From Megamerina dolium (taxonomy: Eukaryota; Arthropoda; Insecta; Diptera; Megamerinidae), in contig OY978527.1 of the NCBI GenBank assembly GCA_963854835.1, positions 23,457,057-23,521,056 of the forward strand: 64,000 bases of DNA, given 5' to 3'. This document shows positions 54,811-64,000 of this stretch, piece by piece; the stretch's first letter is position 1, and the number at the start of each line of letters is the position of its first letter. The notes beneath the pieces were generated by a model. It made no database searches. It was not told the origin of the DNA and saw nothing but the letters and a program-made list of their open reading frames with translations. The position numbers and the translations under genes were made by a program.

Positions 54811-56328
54811 TTATAGGAATAAATAATTACTACTCATAGCAATGACATTCCTAATAGCCGCCGCTGTTTGGTCATTTTCTCCAACCCTTGTTATGTTATT
54901 GGGTTGATGTCTTGTTGCATCTTCTGCTGCGTCTTGCATCCGAGCGGAGGAAACTTCATCATTCTCAATCTTTAGAAAATTATGCAAAATACAGCACGCT
55001 CTTATTATCACGTTTACATTTCTAGGCGCTACTTGTAAGCCTCTCCCTAATTTACGGAAACGCGTTTTAAGCTGACCAAAAGCATTCTCAATCACTCGAC
55101 GACAATTGGACAGTCGATAGTTATATAGTTTTTATACAGCCGATTGGTTAGCAACAAATGGATACGGTTTCATCATGTAGTGTGATAAGCGAAAAGCCGA
55201 GTCGCCAATAAGTAGCACATGTACATTGGTTCCGTTATAAATTTTGCTGTTTCGTACGTTCATGAAAATGCTTTAACGAACTGCTTTCAAATATATAAAA
55301 ATAAATAAATATGTGGCACTTAAGGCCCCAAAGGGCTCATTGGCCGAGCTTATCTTCCATTACTGTTGTGCGTCTTAAATTTCGACAGTATTAGAAGGGA
55401 TCTACTTATTTTAGCTTTTTCCGAACGGCAGAACACTTGTGACATCACTTTTTCTGAGCTTTGTCACAGAGTTCTTTTAGAAGCTTTTTCATGGCAAGTT
55501 GTTACTGTCGGAAGAATTGCCAATTGCTTGCCGACAGGTGGGTACCATTCGAAAGAAAAATCTTATCGATATTAAATTTGTTATGCATCAGCCGGGGATT
55601 GAACCACGACCTACAGATCAGAAGGCGAACACACTAACCACTGAGCTACGGCACCCACAAATATATACGAGTCATTATTTCTCCCCGTGGATCCAATGTT
55701 TAAAAACGTAAACTTTGATCTGCAAAGTACTAAAAAATATACCCATACATGTATATGAGATTTCTTGTGAATATGGATGTGGATGTATTAATGCAGTCCG
55801 CAAGATTATTGCATACTGCATGGCAAAAATCCATAACAATTTCGTCAACGGTACTGCGCCCAACGCCAAATAAACTATCAACTGTCCAGTATTCTGCTGC
55901 CGAACCCAATGATAAGAGTGCGATAGCTACTCTCTTTTCGAGTGGAATACAATGTCTCATATTGCTATCCACTTTCTCAATACTTCTTACTTTATGGCAT
56001 ACTTTTTAAAAGGCCCTTCTATCAAGACGAAAGTTTTCTCTAAATCTTGTGTCGTCCATTGCACTGACGTCGTGCTCCCAAAATGACACACTCCGGTCCT
56101 TAAAGGCACAATTTATGAATTGAAAACCAAATAAAAATACTTGTTTAAACTTACGAATTTCCAAATCTCCCGTAGGTCTGGCTGAGCAATTGCAATCCCG
56201 GTTCGTAGTATTGCGTTACAATCTAATATAGCTATTAGTTGCATTGTATTATTTTTTAATTTATTTAATAGCAATAGAATTTTTTTCATTAAATTGCTGT
56301 GATTTTCTAAAAATAGCAAAATCGCCAA
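54811..56328 (-). pseudogene. Harbinger transposase (DDE nuclease), split by SINE
   Basis: Exon 1 (56328-56155) ends REIWKF at a GT donor. An AG acceptor leads into exon 2 at 56098, keeping frame (DRSVSFWEHDV). The helix-turn-helix region PLEKRVAIALLSLGS with GVGRSTVDEIV lies near 55850-55960. Past the SINE, the DDE part holds LLIGDSAFRL with a catalytic Asp near 55215, then NYRLSNCRRVIENAFGQLK near 55080-55130, with the catalytic Glu. Stops near 56010 and 55135 and a large loss in the middle (first Asp region) inactivate it. It would cut and join the element ends. Confidence 0.85.
55298..55658 (-). mobile_element. Full-length SINE (copy 4) inside Harbinger transposase
   Basis: Reverse complement of the SINE at 45635, with A box, B box (GGTTCAATCCCCGG-type) and body. 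The tail is TATTTATTTATTTT rather than CATA. Direct repeats AAATATATA at 55289-55297 and 55659-55667 are the probable target duplication. Confidence 0.9.
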
Positions 56329-56721
56329 TAAAATTTTTTTTATCCATTTTAATTTGACTATTTTCGAGACTTCAAAATCAGATATCTAAATGCACAAAGT
56401 TGTCGTCTGTCACTGTGAATTTCAAAAGTGCATTTATGCTTCTTAATGCAAATTAATTTTGTTCGTCAGTCTAGGCTATTAGGTTGTTCTTGTTTTCATT
56501 TGAACTATTTTAACTTTTATATGTTACCTTTTTTAGGTGCCACTGGTTTAATAGGCGACGTTCAACTTTCTTGACCAACAATAATCACCATGTCCAATCA
56601 AATGCATCACTGATGGTAGTTGCTTCTCAATTGCAGCTACGCAAAACGCGAATATTATTTTTCGTTTAATGTATATGTTTTATGTTAGACGAATAGTTAT
56701 TGATATCGAATGTCACGCACT

Positions 56722-57192
56722 AAGTCCCTGTTCGGGCACCATGAAAATTCTTGGGCTTATTAAAGTTAGGATAAAACGAAAAAATGGTAAGTTGGGAAGT
56801 GCGTTGGATCACGATAAAAAATGAGATGACCGCTCTGTACACGATCAATTCACTCCACATGTGTGTATTTATGTACCCATTATGTGAGAAAGCAACTTTT
56901 TGGTATTCACACACATGAGGAGTCCACGTGATTTTAGTTATCATGGAATGTGTAAACATTGTTGGTATGCTTACGTAAGTGCAAAACTACGAATTGTGTG
57001 GGAAAGTACTTTGTCACATTTTTCACACCCAACTGCAACTCAGTTGTCTCAATGTTCTGGCATTCCATAATTATAAGTAATATTAATATGGATTGTGTAT
57101 ATCACAACTTCGAGCAATGTTGGTATGTGTATGGATAAATATGTATTTCACAATTTCGGGAAATATGTCGTTAGGCATATGTGCATATTAAA
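56722..57192 (-). repeat. Solo or truncated LTR with primer-binding site
   Basis: On minus, 57192-56742 is an LTR sharing about 360 bp with the LTR at 43772-44531. It is followed by TGGTGCCCGAACAGGGACTT at 56741-56722, a lysine-tRNA-type primer-binding site. The LTR part near 56745-56830 differs from the 43772 LTR, so the two are mosaic relatives. No gag follows. Confidence 0.65.
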
Positions 57193-57575
57193 ATTATCAT
57201 TAATAATAATTTTTTCTTATAAGGAAAAAGTTAAAATTAAGCTTATATTGTAAAATTAAGAGCAATTCAAAACCTACGACACTTATGTGGAATAAAATGG
57301 AATGGTATGAATAATAGCTTGCAAAATGGGTTTTGTGTGGTTACTGTTTTGGTTGTTACTGTTGTTAATGTTATTAATATTGCTGCGTTGGCATCTCCCG
57401 AAATTTCACTGTATAAGTTGATATTGGATTATCGTGGACATACTGTTGCTCTCTTGTGTTTGTAGAGAATTACCAGATTTTTTTCAATAATAGATCACTT
57501 ACATCTACTATATATATTATAACTACAATATCTACTATATAATTTATTTAGTTAATTTTTCTTGTTAAGATATAC

Positions 57576-57868
57576 AAAGTTGGTTATTGCAACTATGAAG
57601 AGAAACTGCAATGTAGTCACTATATTTTTGTACCAAACAACAATGCATTTTTAAGATCTTTTAAGAAATTAAGTATAGATTATAAATGAATATTACGAAA
57701 AAATTATTTTTAAATGGTATATAGAACCATTTAAAAATAATTTTTTCGTAATATTCATTTATAATCTATACTTAATTTCTTAAAAGGTCTTAAAAATGCA
57801 TTGTTGTTTGGTACAAAAATATAGTGACTACATTGCAGTTTCTCTTCATAGTTGCAATAACCAACTTT
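57576..57868. repeat. Near-perfect 143-bp inverted repeat (hairpin)
   Basis: Left arm 57576-57718 and right arm 57726-57868 match at 142 of 143 positions around a 7-base loop (ATATAGA). The only mismatch is near 57657 (T against C). The transcript of either strand would fold into a long double-stranded stem. No coding sequence is recognised. 57193-57575 holds no gene. Confidence 0.95.
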
Positions 57869-57955
57869 TCGTACTGGTAGGTATTACGAATATTCAATAT
57901 TATCTGTTGAAAACGGAGCGTATTTTGTTACATATATTTCATTTTATTTTTACGG

Positions 57956-57956
<1 letters not shown>

Positions 57957-58046
<90 letters not shown>
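57957..58046. repeat. (TA)n microsatellite
   Basis: About 90 bp of TA with one CATA interruption near 57971, about 90 bp beyond the hairpin. Confidence 0.95.
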
Positions 58047-58048
<2 letters not shown>

Positions 58049-58616
58049 TATTTTTTTTTGTATTCAACCTAGCTAACCTATTGCCTATTTATCATATCCC
58101 TTCAGATAAATCCTAACGTGTTCTTACTGTATTTACTGTATTTCTAACCCTATAGTTGTAATTTTCTTTAAGATATTGTATTATTTTTGGATGCATCCTC
58201 TATACTTATATATTCTTTATTAAGGTCTTAATGATATCGCTCCCATTGCGCATGAGTATCCACACACCGAATTACAATTCAACGCGGCCTACCTCTTCCT
58301 AATTTGCAAAATATTCAAAATTTGTACATTAATTCCATAACTTCTTGTGTTTCATATCTAAATATTTTAGTTCTTCTTTTCTATGACCCTTATTGTCTCT
58401 TTCTATTTATCTAAATCCCTTCGAAAACTGTATATATATTTTTTGTTTATCTACAGTCTAGTACTTTCCAACTTCGACTTCAGCTATTTCTTTAGTGTAC
58501 CTATATTTATTGAGGGACCCTATATTCTTGTAGGATATTAATGGAGAAATTTTAAGTATTTTTGTATATATCAATATTTTATTTTATTGTTGTCATAAAT
58601 AAAGTAATAAAGGAGT
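58047..58616. other. No gene recognised
   Basis: AT- and T-rich sequence up to the LTR of BEL/Pao #2; no coding or repeat signal beyond composition. Confidence 0.5.
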
Positions 58617-59211
58617 TTTTCAGAGGGGAGCGAGTGAATGTGGTGCACTTGCCTCAAAGTCGCTGTTCTATGTCTCGGCTGACGTTGTTGTTGTTGCAAC
58701 ACAAAACACTCCTTTGCTCACTTTCTTATTACCAATGTTTTGTCTTTATTATATATTTAAATATTAAATGTATATTGTATAATGTATTTATATTTAATAA
58801 ACGGGAGGGAAAAAGGGTCGCGCACTGCTCGATTAATGTTTCTTTTTTGTTTATTTTCAATTTTTTAATTATGAGAGTATGGGAGTGAGAGAGAGAGAGA
58901 GAAAGAGAGAGAGAATTAGAGCGAAAAATAGCGGAACGAATAGAATTGTACTAGGGTTGCATACTTTATGCGGGCAGTGCGTGTCACACGTGCTCTGGTG
59001 TAGCAGGGAGGGAAAAAGGGTCGCGCACTGCTCGATTAATGTTTCTTTTTTGTTTATTTTCAATTTTTTAATTATGAGAGTATGGGAGTGAGAGAGAGAG
59101 AGAGAAAGAGAGAGAGAGAATTAGAGCGAAAAATAGCGGAACGAATAGAATTGTACTAGGGTTGCATACTTTATGCGGGCAGTGCGTGTCACACGTGCTC
59201 TGAAGTAGACA
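58617..59211 (-). repeat. 3' LTR of BEL/Pao #2, with internal duplication
   Basis: It matches 62399-62854 from GGGGAGCGAGTGAATG to GTAGACA, but a segment of about 204 bp is present twice. Confidence 0.8.
58803..59211. repeat. Tandem duplication inside LTR (2 x ~204 bp)
   Basis: Units 58803-59006 and 59007-59211 both begin GGGAGGGAAAAAGGGTCGCG and include a (GA)n run; they differ by two bases in that run and by a few at the end. The other LTR has a single unit. Confidence 0.95.
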
Positions 59212-59376
59212 TTCCGCCTCCTTGCAGGAATACTGTGAAAGAGACGGAACCTCCACTCTAAACGAAGGCAATGAGAAACATAATTTTAAATATAAAGTAA
59301 ATACAAATAAAAATACGGTATTTCATATACTTAAATTTAATCTTAAAAATAATTCAAATTAACTTTAAAATAAATA

Positions 59377-60819
59377 TCATAATTGTGACGCTTGAAGATG
59401 TGTCGATACAGGTGTATTATCAGCACTCTTGAAATTCCGCTCGGCATTCGGGATTTTGAACATATAAGAAAGGGATATAATGAAAAGGAAAGAAGAGAAT
59501 GTTGAAAAATGACAAATTGCAGCGCGGAACGGATTTTGATTCTTAAAGTGAAGCTCGATGAGTTTTCCAGTTTGTGAAGAAGGGAATGATGGCGTTTTCT
59601 GCAAAATGACTACGTGGAAAAGCTCTTGCAGTTAATGTAGTCGTGGAAATTAGCGAGGCAGTTTGTACACAGGGTGTGCTTTCTCACGATATTGTATCTC
59701 TCACCGATCGGCAGTTTAAGAAAATCGGGACAATGTCGAAGAGGGTGTGTCTTTCGGCACATTGAACAGCCCTGATTGATGACTCTGGCATGATAAATGC
59801 TGATTCCCTGTGAGTCTACCGGAAGTCCTTTCGCACGCTTGAGAGGGTCGAATTGACCGGGTTGCTGGTTCGATAGTTGGCTGAGTTGCCGAGTTGGTGG
59901 GTGGCTGAGTTGCCGAGAACCACATCGGATATCTGCTATTGATTCCAAAGTCTGATACCGATCTGTAAGAAAGCTTCGAAGTCGTTCCAATTACGGATTT
60001 CACGTTTATTTTTTATCGATTGCTCCTAAAGCCATAAGGTGGTATACGGGAGTTTTGTGGAGCACAAATACACAGAAATAGCGTGCCAGTGACTTGTGTC
60101 AATCTGCAGGAGCTTCAAATTCGTGATGCAGTCATTTAGTGTGCGCTGTAAGTGTTTCAAATGCGGTTTCTTGCACGACCGGTTACAAGTTTAAGAGGGA
60201 TTTCAATTGGGTGTTGATAAGTATACGCTTATTATCATAGCGTTCTTCCAAACTGTACCACACTATCGAGAAGCCATCATTAGTCAACGGAGTTAACTTA
60301 ATGATACTGTGTGCTTCTTCACGGGTTTTTTGTAACAAATGGTACACCTTTTCTACGGGACTTAGGCGGGGATTGTTTCTGTACAAAACCGTGCACATAT
60401 CGCGGTAGCTAGGCCACGAAACATAATGGCCCGAAAAACATGGTGTGTCACATGGAGGCAGCTGAACAGCAGAAAATGATGGTTGACGGGGTATGTTTTC
60501 AGCGGGAGAAGAGGAAACTGCGGGGGATGCCACCTCAGAACTCAGCTCGTGAAGATGAGAGTTTATGGCTGAAAGGCACCGGACATAAGAGGTTTGACAC
60601 TCTATATGCCTCTTTGATTTGACTAACGTCAACATCTTTAGCTACGTCCTCTGTTATGAGAGAATAATATGCCGTTTTGCAATCACTCCATAGGGATTAG
60701 AATTGCTTTTTCTGTGCCTCCAAACTAATTTTGTTATGAACTTCTGGGTTGATGGCATGAAAATTGCTATCAAATTCAATAATATCTTCCACGGTAGCTC
60801 TGAAGAGATTGTAAGCTGA
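59377..60819 (-). pseudogene. BEL/Pao #2 gag
   Basis: The start lies near 60819 (MSAYNLFRATVEDIIEFD). A stop and frame change near 60690 lead into 60183-60635 with LPPCDTPCFSGHYVSWPSYR and NNPRLSPVEKVYHL, characteristic of the DUF1759 BEL/Pao gag. It continues near 60020-60180 (LNDCITNLKLLQIDTSHW) and 59610-59990 with the Cys-rich block CSMCRKTHPLRHC then CTNCLANFH. A last trace reaches 59377. Several frame changes; pol does not follow. Confidence 0.85.
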
Positions 60820-60900
60820 CATCCTGTTAGCAATGTAGAATCACAGATGTAATACGGGATAAAGTTTGAAATCGAGAGAGAATTGCTGGCAAATCTGGAG

Positions 60901-61266
60901 TTATGTTGCCTGTTCGCACGATTTATCAAAAAATGGGTTGCCAAAATGTGCCCGGTAAGAGATTAATCCGAAAGACGTAGTCTTCGTAGCCAAATTGAAG
61001 GTTACACCAGTGTGCCAACTTATGGAAGATATGATATTGAGTTTATTTTGAATTCGTATTCGATTCTGATGAATTCTGGAATTGACGTAGGGAGATGTAA
61101 TATGAATTAATTCACAATCAATAAAATTACTCAATTGTATTGAGCCGGGGTGATATTTACGAATAGAAAACTCGTATTCGTTTGGCAACCACTGTATACT
61201 ACTTCCTTCAAATTGTACCGTATTATCTTGCACAAAGGACTCAATTATTTGATATTCGTTAACACT
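60901..61266 (-). CDS. Unrecognised open frame in BEL/Pao #2 leader
   Basis: A minus-strand frame of about 120 codons (SIQWLPNEYEFSIRKYHPG, DCELIHITSPYV, TTSFGLISYRAHFGNPFF) without an ATG start near its beginning. Composition looks protein-like rather than repeat-derived. It lies upstream of gag, where BEL/Pao elements normally have a short leader. I do not recognise it; it could be a captured fragment or chance. Confidence 0.25.
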   Translation of the reverse strand, partial: SVNEYQIIESFVQDNTVQFEGSSIQWLPNEYEFSIRKYHPGSIQLSNFIDCELIHITSPYVNSRIHQNRIRIQNKLNIISSISWHTGVTFNLATKTTSFGLISYRAHFGNPFFDKSCEQAT

Positions 61267-62398
61267 GTAGCAACTTAGGGATGAGAGTGACTCTTTTTCT
61301 CACTGGGTATTTTTTAATAGAAAAGATAGTGTACAATTATTATTGCAATTTCATTTCTTTTATAAAAAACACCAGCCAATGCAATTATATTTTGTTGCTA
61401 TTACAGGTATATGCAAAACCAAAATTGGACTACCGATATATTTGTGATCAAACGCAAGTATATTAGCTGAGACAAATCAATGCCTTTTATTGTTGCCTAT
61501 GTATGACCAAATACCTTTATTGCTTACTTTTGGGTGTGCTTGTTGTTGATGGTTTAGGGATACGCATGAACCACATTAGGTAGTTGAAATGTAAGTGTCA
61601 ACAACAACAAGTAAACGCATGTGCATTTGTATAATAACAAGGCGGCTGTTTTTGCAAATACATAAGGCAAAGGTATTAAGAAAAAAATGCAATATGTATG
61701 AAATTGTTTTTGCACGGCCAAACAAATATTTTTTCAATATTTTAATATTATTGCCGATATCAGTTTTCGTAAGGGAAAAACAACCTGTATTGGGAAAGTG
61801 TAGTTGTATTATGCTTTGTTCTTCCTTTTGCAAAGCAAGAGACGAATGTTGTTATTATTATTACATTATTGGCAATGTTTTTCGTAGAGAGGTGTATGCG
61901 GACGATACGACTGTTATGAGTACAAACACTTATTGGTTAAGTTTGAGTAAAATAACCACAAAATGCAACAATGATATCTCGGAGAGAGATGATTTTATGT
62001 ACTTATATGTTTCTACTGTAGAGTAGAGTAGTGTAGTAATAAAACCAACAATATAAACCAAATTGAAGATCTCTTCGAATAATGAGAAGAACATAAGCGG
62101 GAAATAAAAAAATAAAAACAAAATAGATCAACCAAAAGTGCGTTTTGCCCTCGGCAAAACAATATCTATTGTATCACAATATATTATGTTGTTATAAAAT
62201 TACATTATTGAAACCAAAAATTAAGAAATCAACAATAATTGTGCTGCAACAATGTATGAAATATTTCTTGTTGATTTTATCGGGATATGACGGGATATAT
62301 GTACAAACGATCAACAATTGTATATACAAATGTACCTCGATGGGCAAGATTGTCTCAACAGACGTTGCGAGCCTTAGCCGGCTCGAAGGACCAATGAT
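61267..62398. other. No gene recognised; element interior
   Basis: AT-rich sequence between the right LTR and the open frame at 60901. The first ~30 bases next to the LTR (62365-62398) hold the primer-binding-site-like motif. Confidence 0.45.
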
Positions 62399-62854
62399 TC
62401 AAAGGGGAGCGAGTGAATGCCGGTGGGTTCGCTCAATGTAGTGCACTTTCCTCAAAGTGTATTGTTACACAAAACACTTCTTTTCACACTTTCTTATAAG
62501 CAATGTTTTGAATTTATTATATATTTAATTATTAAATGTATATTATATACTTAATAAACGGGAGGGAAAAAGGGTCGCGCACTGCTCAGGCAATCAGTTT
62601 TCGTTTTGTTTATTTTTAATTTTTTATAATTTAATGTTTTGTTTAGAAAGATCACGCACTGCTTTAATACGGAATTGATCAACAATAATGAAAGTAAATA
62701 AATTGGAAAGAGATGAGAAAAGGTAAGCAGAATAGTTGAAGAGAACTGGAGAGAGAGAGAGGTAGAGAGAATGAGATTGAGAAAATGAGATCTCGATACT
62801 AGCGTTGATAACTTTATTCGGGCAGTGCACGACACACGTCTGCTGGCGTAGACA
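62399..62854 (-). repeat. 5' LTR of BEL/Pao #2
   Basis: From about GGGGAGCGAGTGAATG to GTAGACA (62854). It has a single copy of the GGGAGGGAAAAAGGG unit and an interrupted (GA)n run. A gypsy LTR begins four bases beyond. Confidence 0.75.
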
Positions 62855-62857
62855 TAT

Positions 62858-63506
62858 TGTTACGTCTAGCGATGCAAACACAAGCGATTCGCCTGGAATG
62901 CTCTAGACTTCGTAACTATGCCAAAAAGTAAACACAGGCACTTGAACCTGGATTACTTATGGCAACAAAAAAAAAGAGAATGCAAACACAGGTACTTGAA
63001 CCTGGATTGCGTGTGTGATTAAAAACAACTAGACGAACTAATTATTCGTGATCAATTGAACATCGTCTTGTAGTCGATTTCTCTATTTATTACAAAATAT
63101 TGCCTATACATATATTGATTTAACATAAAAAATTACAATTAATGCAAATATGTGTTAATATGCATTTTTACATAATTTGCCTTGTATATTGCATATACAT
63201 ATAATTGACTTAAAATATAACAAAATACAATTAATGCCTTGACAGCATATTTAGGCAAAGCATATTGACCATTATACGTAACAACAGCAAACGCTGTTGT
63301 TTTTTAGTTCATTAGCGTTCATATAATGATGACACTGCATTTATGATTTTATAAACTGTATATAGAGTTTACTTGCGGTCATATGCTGTCAAGGTTACAA
63401 ATATGCAATACAATATAATGATTGTGCAATATGATAAACTTTTTATATACACATATATATATTTCATAATTTCTTACAGACTAAATATATGTTTAAGAAT
63501 TAAACA
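62858..63506 (-). repeat. 3' LTR of a further gypsy element
   Basis: Runs TGTTACG (62858) to TTAAACA (63506), about 649 bp. ATAT precedes it at 62854-62857. A polypurine tract (GCGGGGGCAGAA on minus) lies just inside, at 63507-63518. It contains a direct repeat ACAGGYACTTGAACCTGGAT at about 62935 and 62990. It is a different family from copies A-C despite the same first seven bases. Confidence 0.7.
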
Positions 63507-63519
63507 TTCTGCCCCCGCG

Positions 63520-63960
63520 TTGAACAATTGTTCAACTAGACTCAATTTAACATACGTTCTCAACCGTTTGTTGCCGTGGGCGTGGTTGAGGAGCAGTCGT
63601 TCCTGAACTGGCTGGTGCACTTGATGGTTTGACGCTGCGTATTTTCCAAATTAGACCGACAATCAATAATATGGTTGATAGCAAGAGTGCGGCGTAGCTG
63701 ACTGCCTGATGATGGTAGTTTGGAGATGTAATCTCCTTCAGCTGAACTAGTTTGGTTTTCGCTAATGCGTCTTAATTCCTTGATGCATGGATGTACGTCT
63801 TTTCTTTGTTGGAACATCATCTTCCTTATTGTACACTGTAGCTTTTGTTTGCTCAGATGTGTCACTAGGCAATCGTGCTGACCCGTGACTGAACTTATAC
63901 TTTGGTATGTCGAAATCATGTTTCTTGTGTAATGTTTCGACATTTTGGACTTTGTTTAAA
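63520..63960 (-). pseudogene. gypsy env-like C-terminal part
   Basis: Directly upstream of the polypurine tract, the minus strand has an open stretch to 63943 in one frame and, after a frame change near 63760, a hydrophobic membrane segment ALLLSTILLIVGLIWKI followed by a short basic tail. Position before the 3' LTR and a single transmembrane segment near the end suggest the env-like third frame of errantivirus-type gypsy elements. The rest lies beyond the window. No fusion motif is visible; the assignment is by position and topology only. Confidence 0.45.
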
Positions 63961-64000
63961 GGAATGCTGAAGATGAGAGAAGTCTGGGACTGCCTTTCAC

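Larger units (their letters stand above)
58617..62854 (-). mobile_element. BEL/Pao element #2, gag only
   Basis: Related LTRs at 58617-59211 and 62399-62854 flank a 3.2-kb interior on minus. It has a primer-binding-site-like TTGGTCCTTCGAGCCGG just inside the right LTR, a BEL/Pao gag relic and a polypurine tract AAGGAGGCGGA before the left LTR. Pol is absent, so the copy is non-autonomous. No target duplication was recognised. Confidence 0.75.

Noticed and set aside
58562..59091. Two similar small proteins on plus
   Set aside because: They arise from the tandem duplication within an LTR and contain a (GA)n-encoded Arg-Glu run.
61595..62026. 143-residue open frame on plus
   Set aside because: Cys/Tyr-rich with no recognisable motif, and on the opposite strand to the element it lies in; likely chance.

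Overview
The window looks like transposon-dense DNA of a fly (Diptera, probably a higher fly). The base composition is AT-rich, there are long (TA)n tracts, and gypsy, BEL/Pao, copia, mariner, Harbinger and hAT-type elements sit nested in one another with a tRNA-derived SINE. I see only one convincing host gene, a C2H2 zinc-finger protein at 35014-36108 on the minus strand. The nesting density suggests heterochromatin, which is inference. The species cannot be fixed from the sequence.

Layout. 1-1946: remnant of a gypsy family (copy C). 3300-7775: decayed gypsy #1 on plus. 10121-10417: 5'-truncated SINE. 11319-13600: decayed gypsy #2 on plus. 13930-14392: gypsy integrase tail joined to a Harbinger transposase start. 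14530-19860: BEL/Pao #1 on minus, broken by a Harbinger-type MITE. 20074-21110: hAT-type MITE with perfect 8-bp target duplication and a smaller MITE inside it. 21742-25784: mariner with a copia element inside; the copia carries an inverted piece of its own pol. 25794-31738: gypsy copy A, with intact gag, intact pol and near-identical LTRs. 31739-37102: the host island, with two MITEs, a promoter-like segment, the zinc-finger gene and a foldback element. 37103-42940: gypsy copy B, same family and orientation as A but inactivated. 43772-49610: chimera with a gypsy LTR-gag-protease-RT front half and a BEL/Pao RT-RNase H-integrase back half, carrying a SINE with 13-bp target duplication. 49878-51096: TIR element of unknown class. 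52930-56478: broken two-gene Harbinger element. 57576-57868: near-perfect 143-bp inverted repeat. 58617-62854: BEL/Pao #2, gag only. 62858 to the end: another gypsy LTR followed by an env-like tail.

How the parts relate. Gypsy copies A, B and C are one family on the same strand; A could be the active source. In A, Gag carries an N-terminal SAP-like domain and Pol is in the -1 frame, with GTTAAAC directly before the Gag stop. The Harbinger element and the four MITEs share related ends and TAA/TTA target duplications, so a Harbinger of this type is a plausible transposase source for the MITEs. The SINE copies give relative dates, because two of them interrupt older elements with clear target duplications.

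The least ordinary structures are the 143-bp hairpin, the gypsy/BEL chimera, the in-place inversion in copia pol, the MITE that picked up a promoter-like segment, and the foldback element with 16-bp palindromes upstream of the zinc-finger gene.
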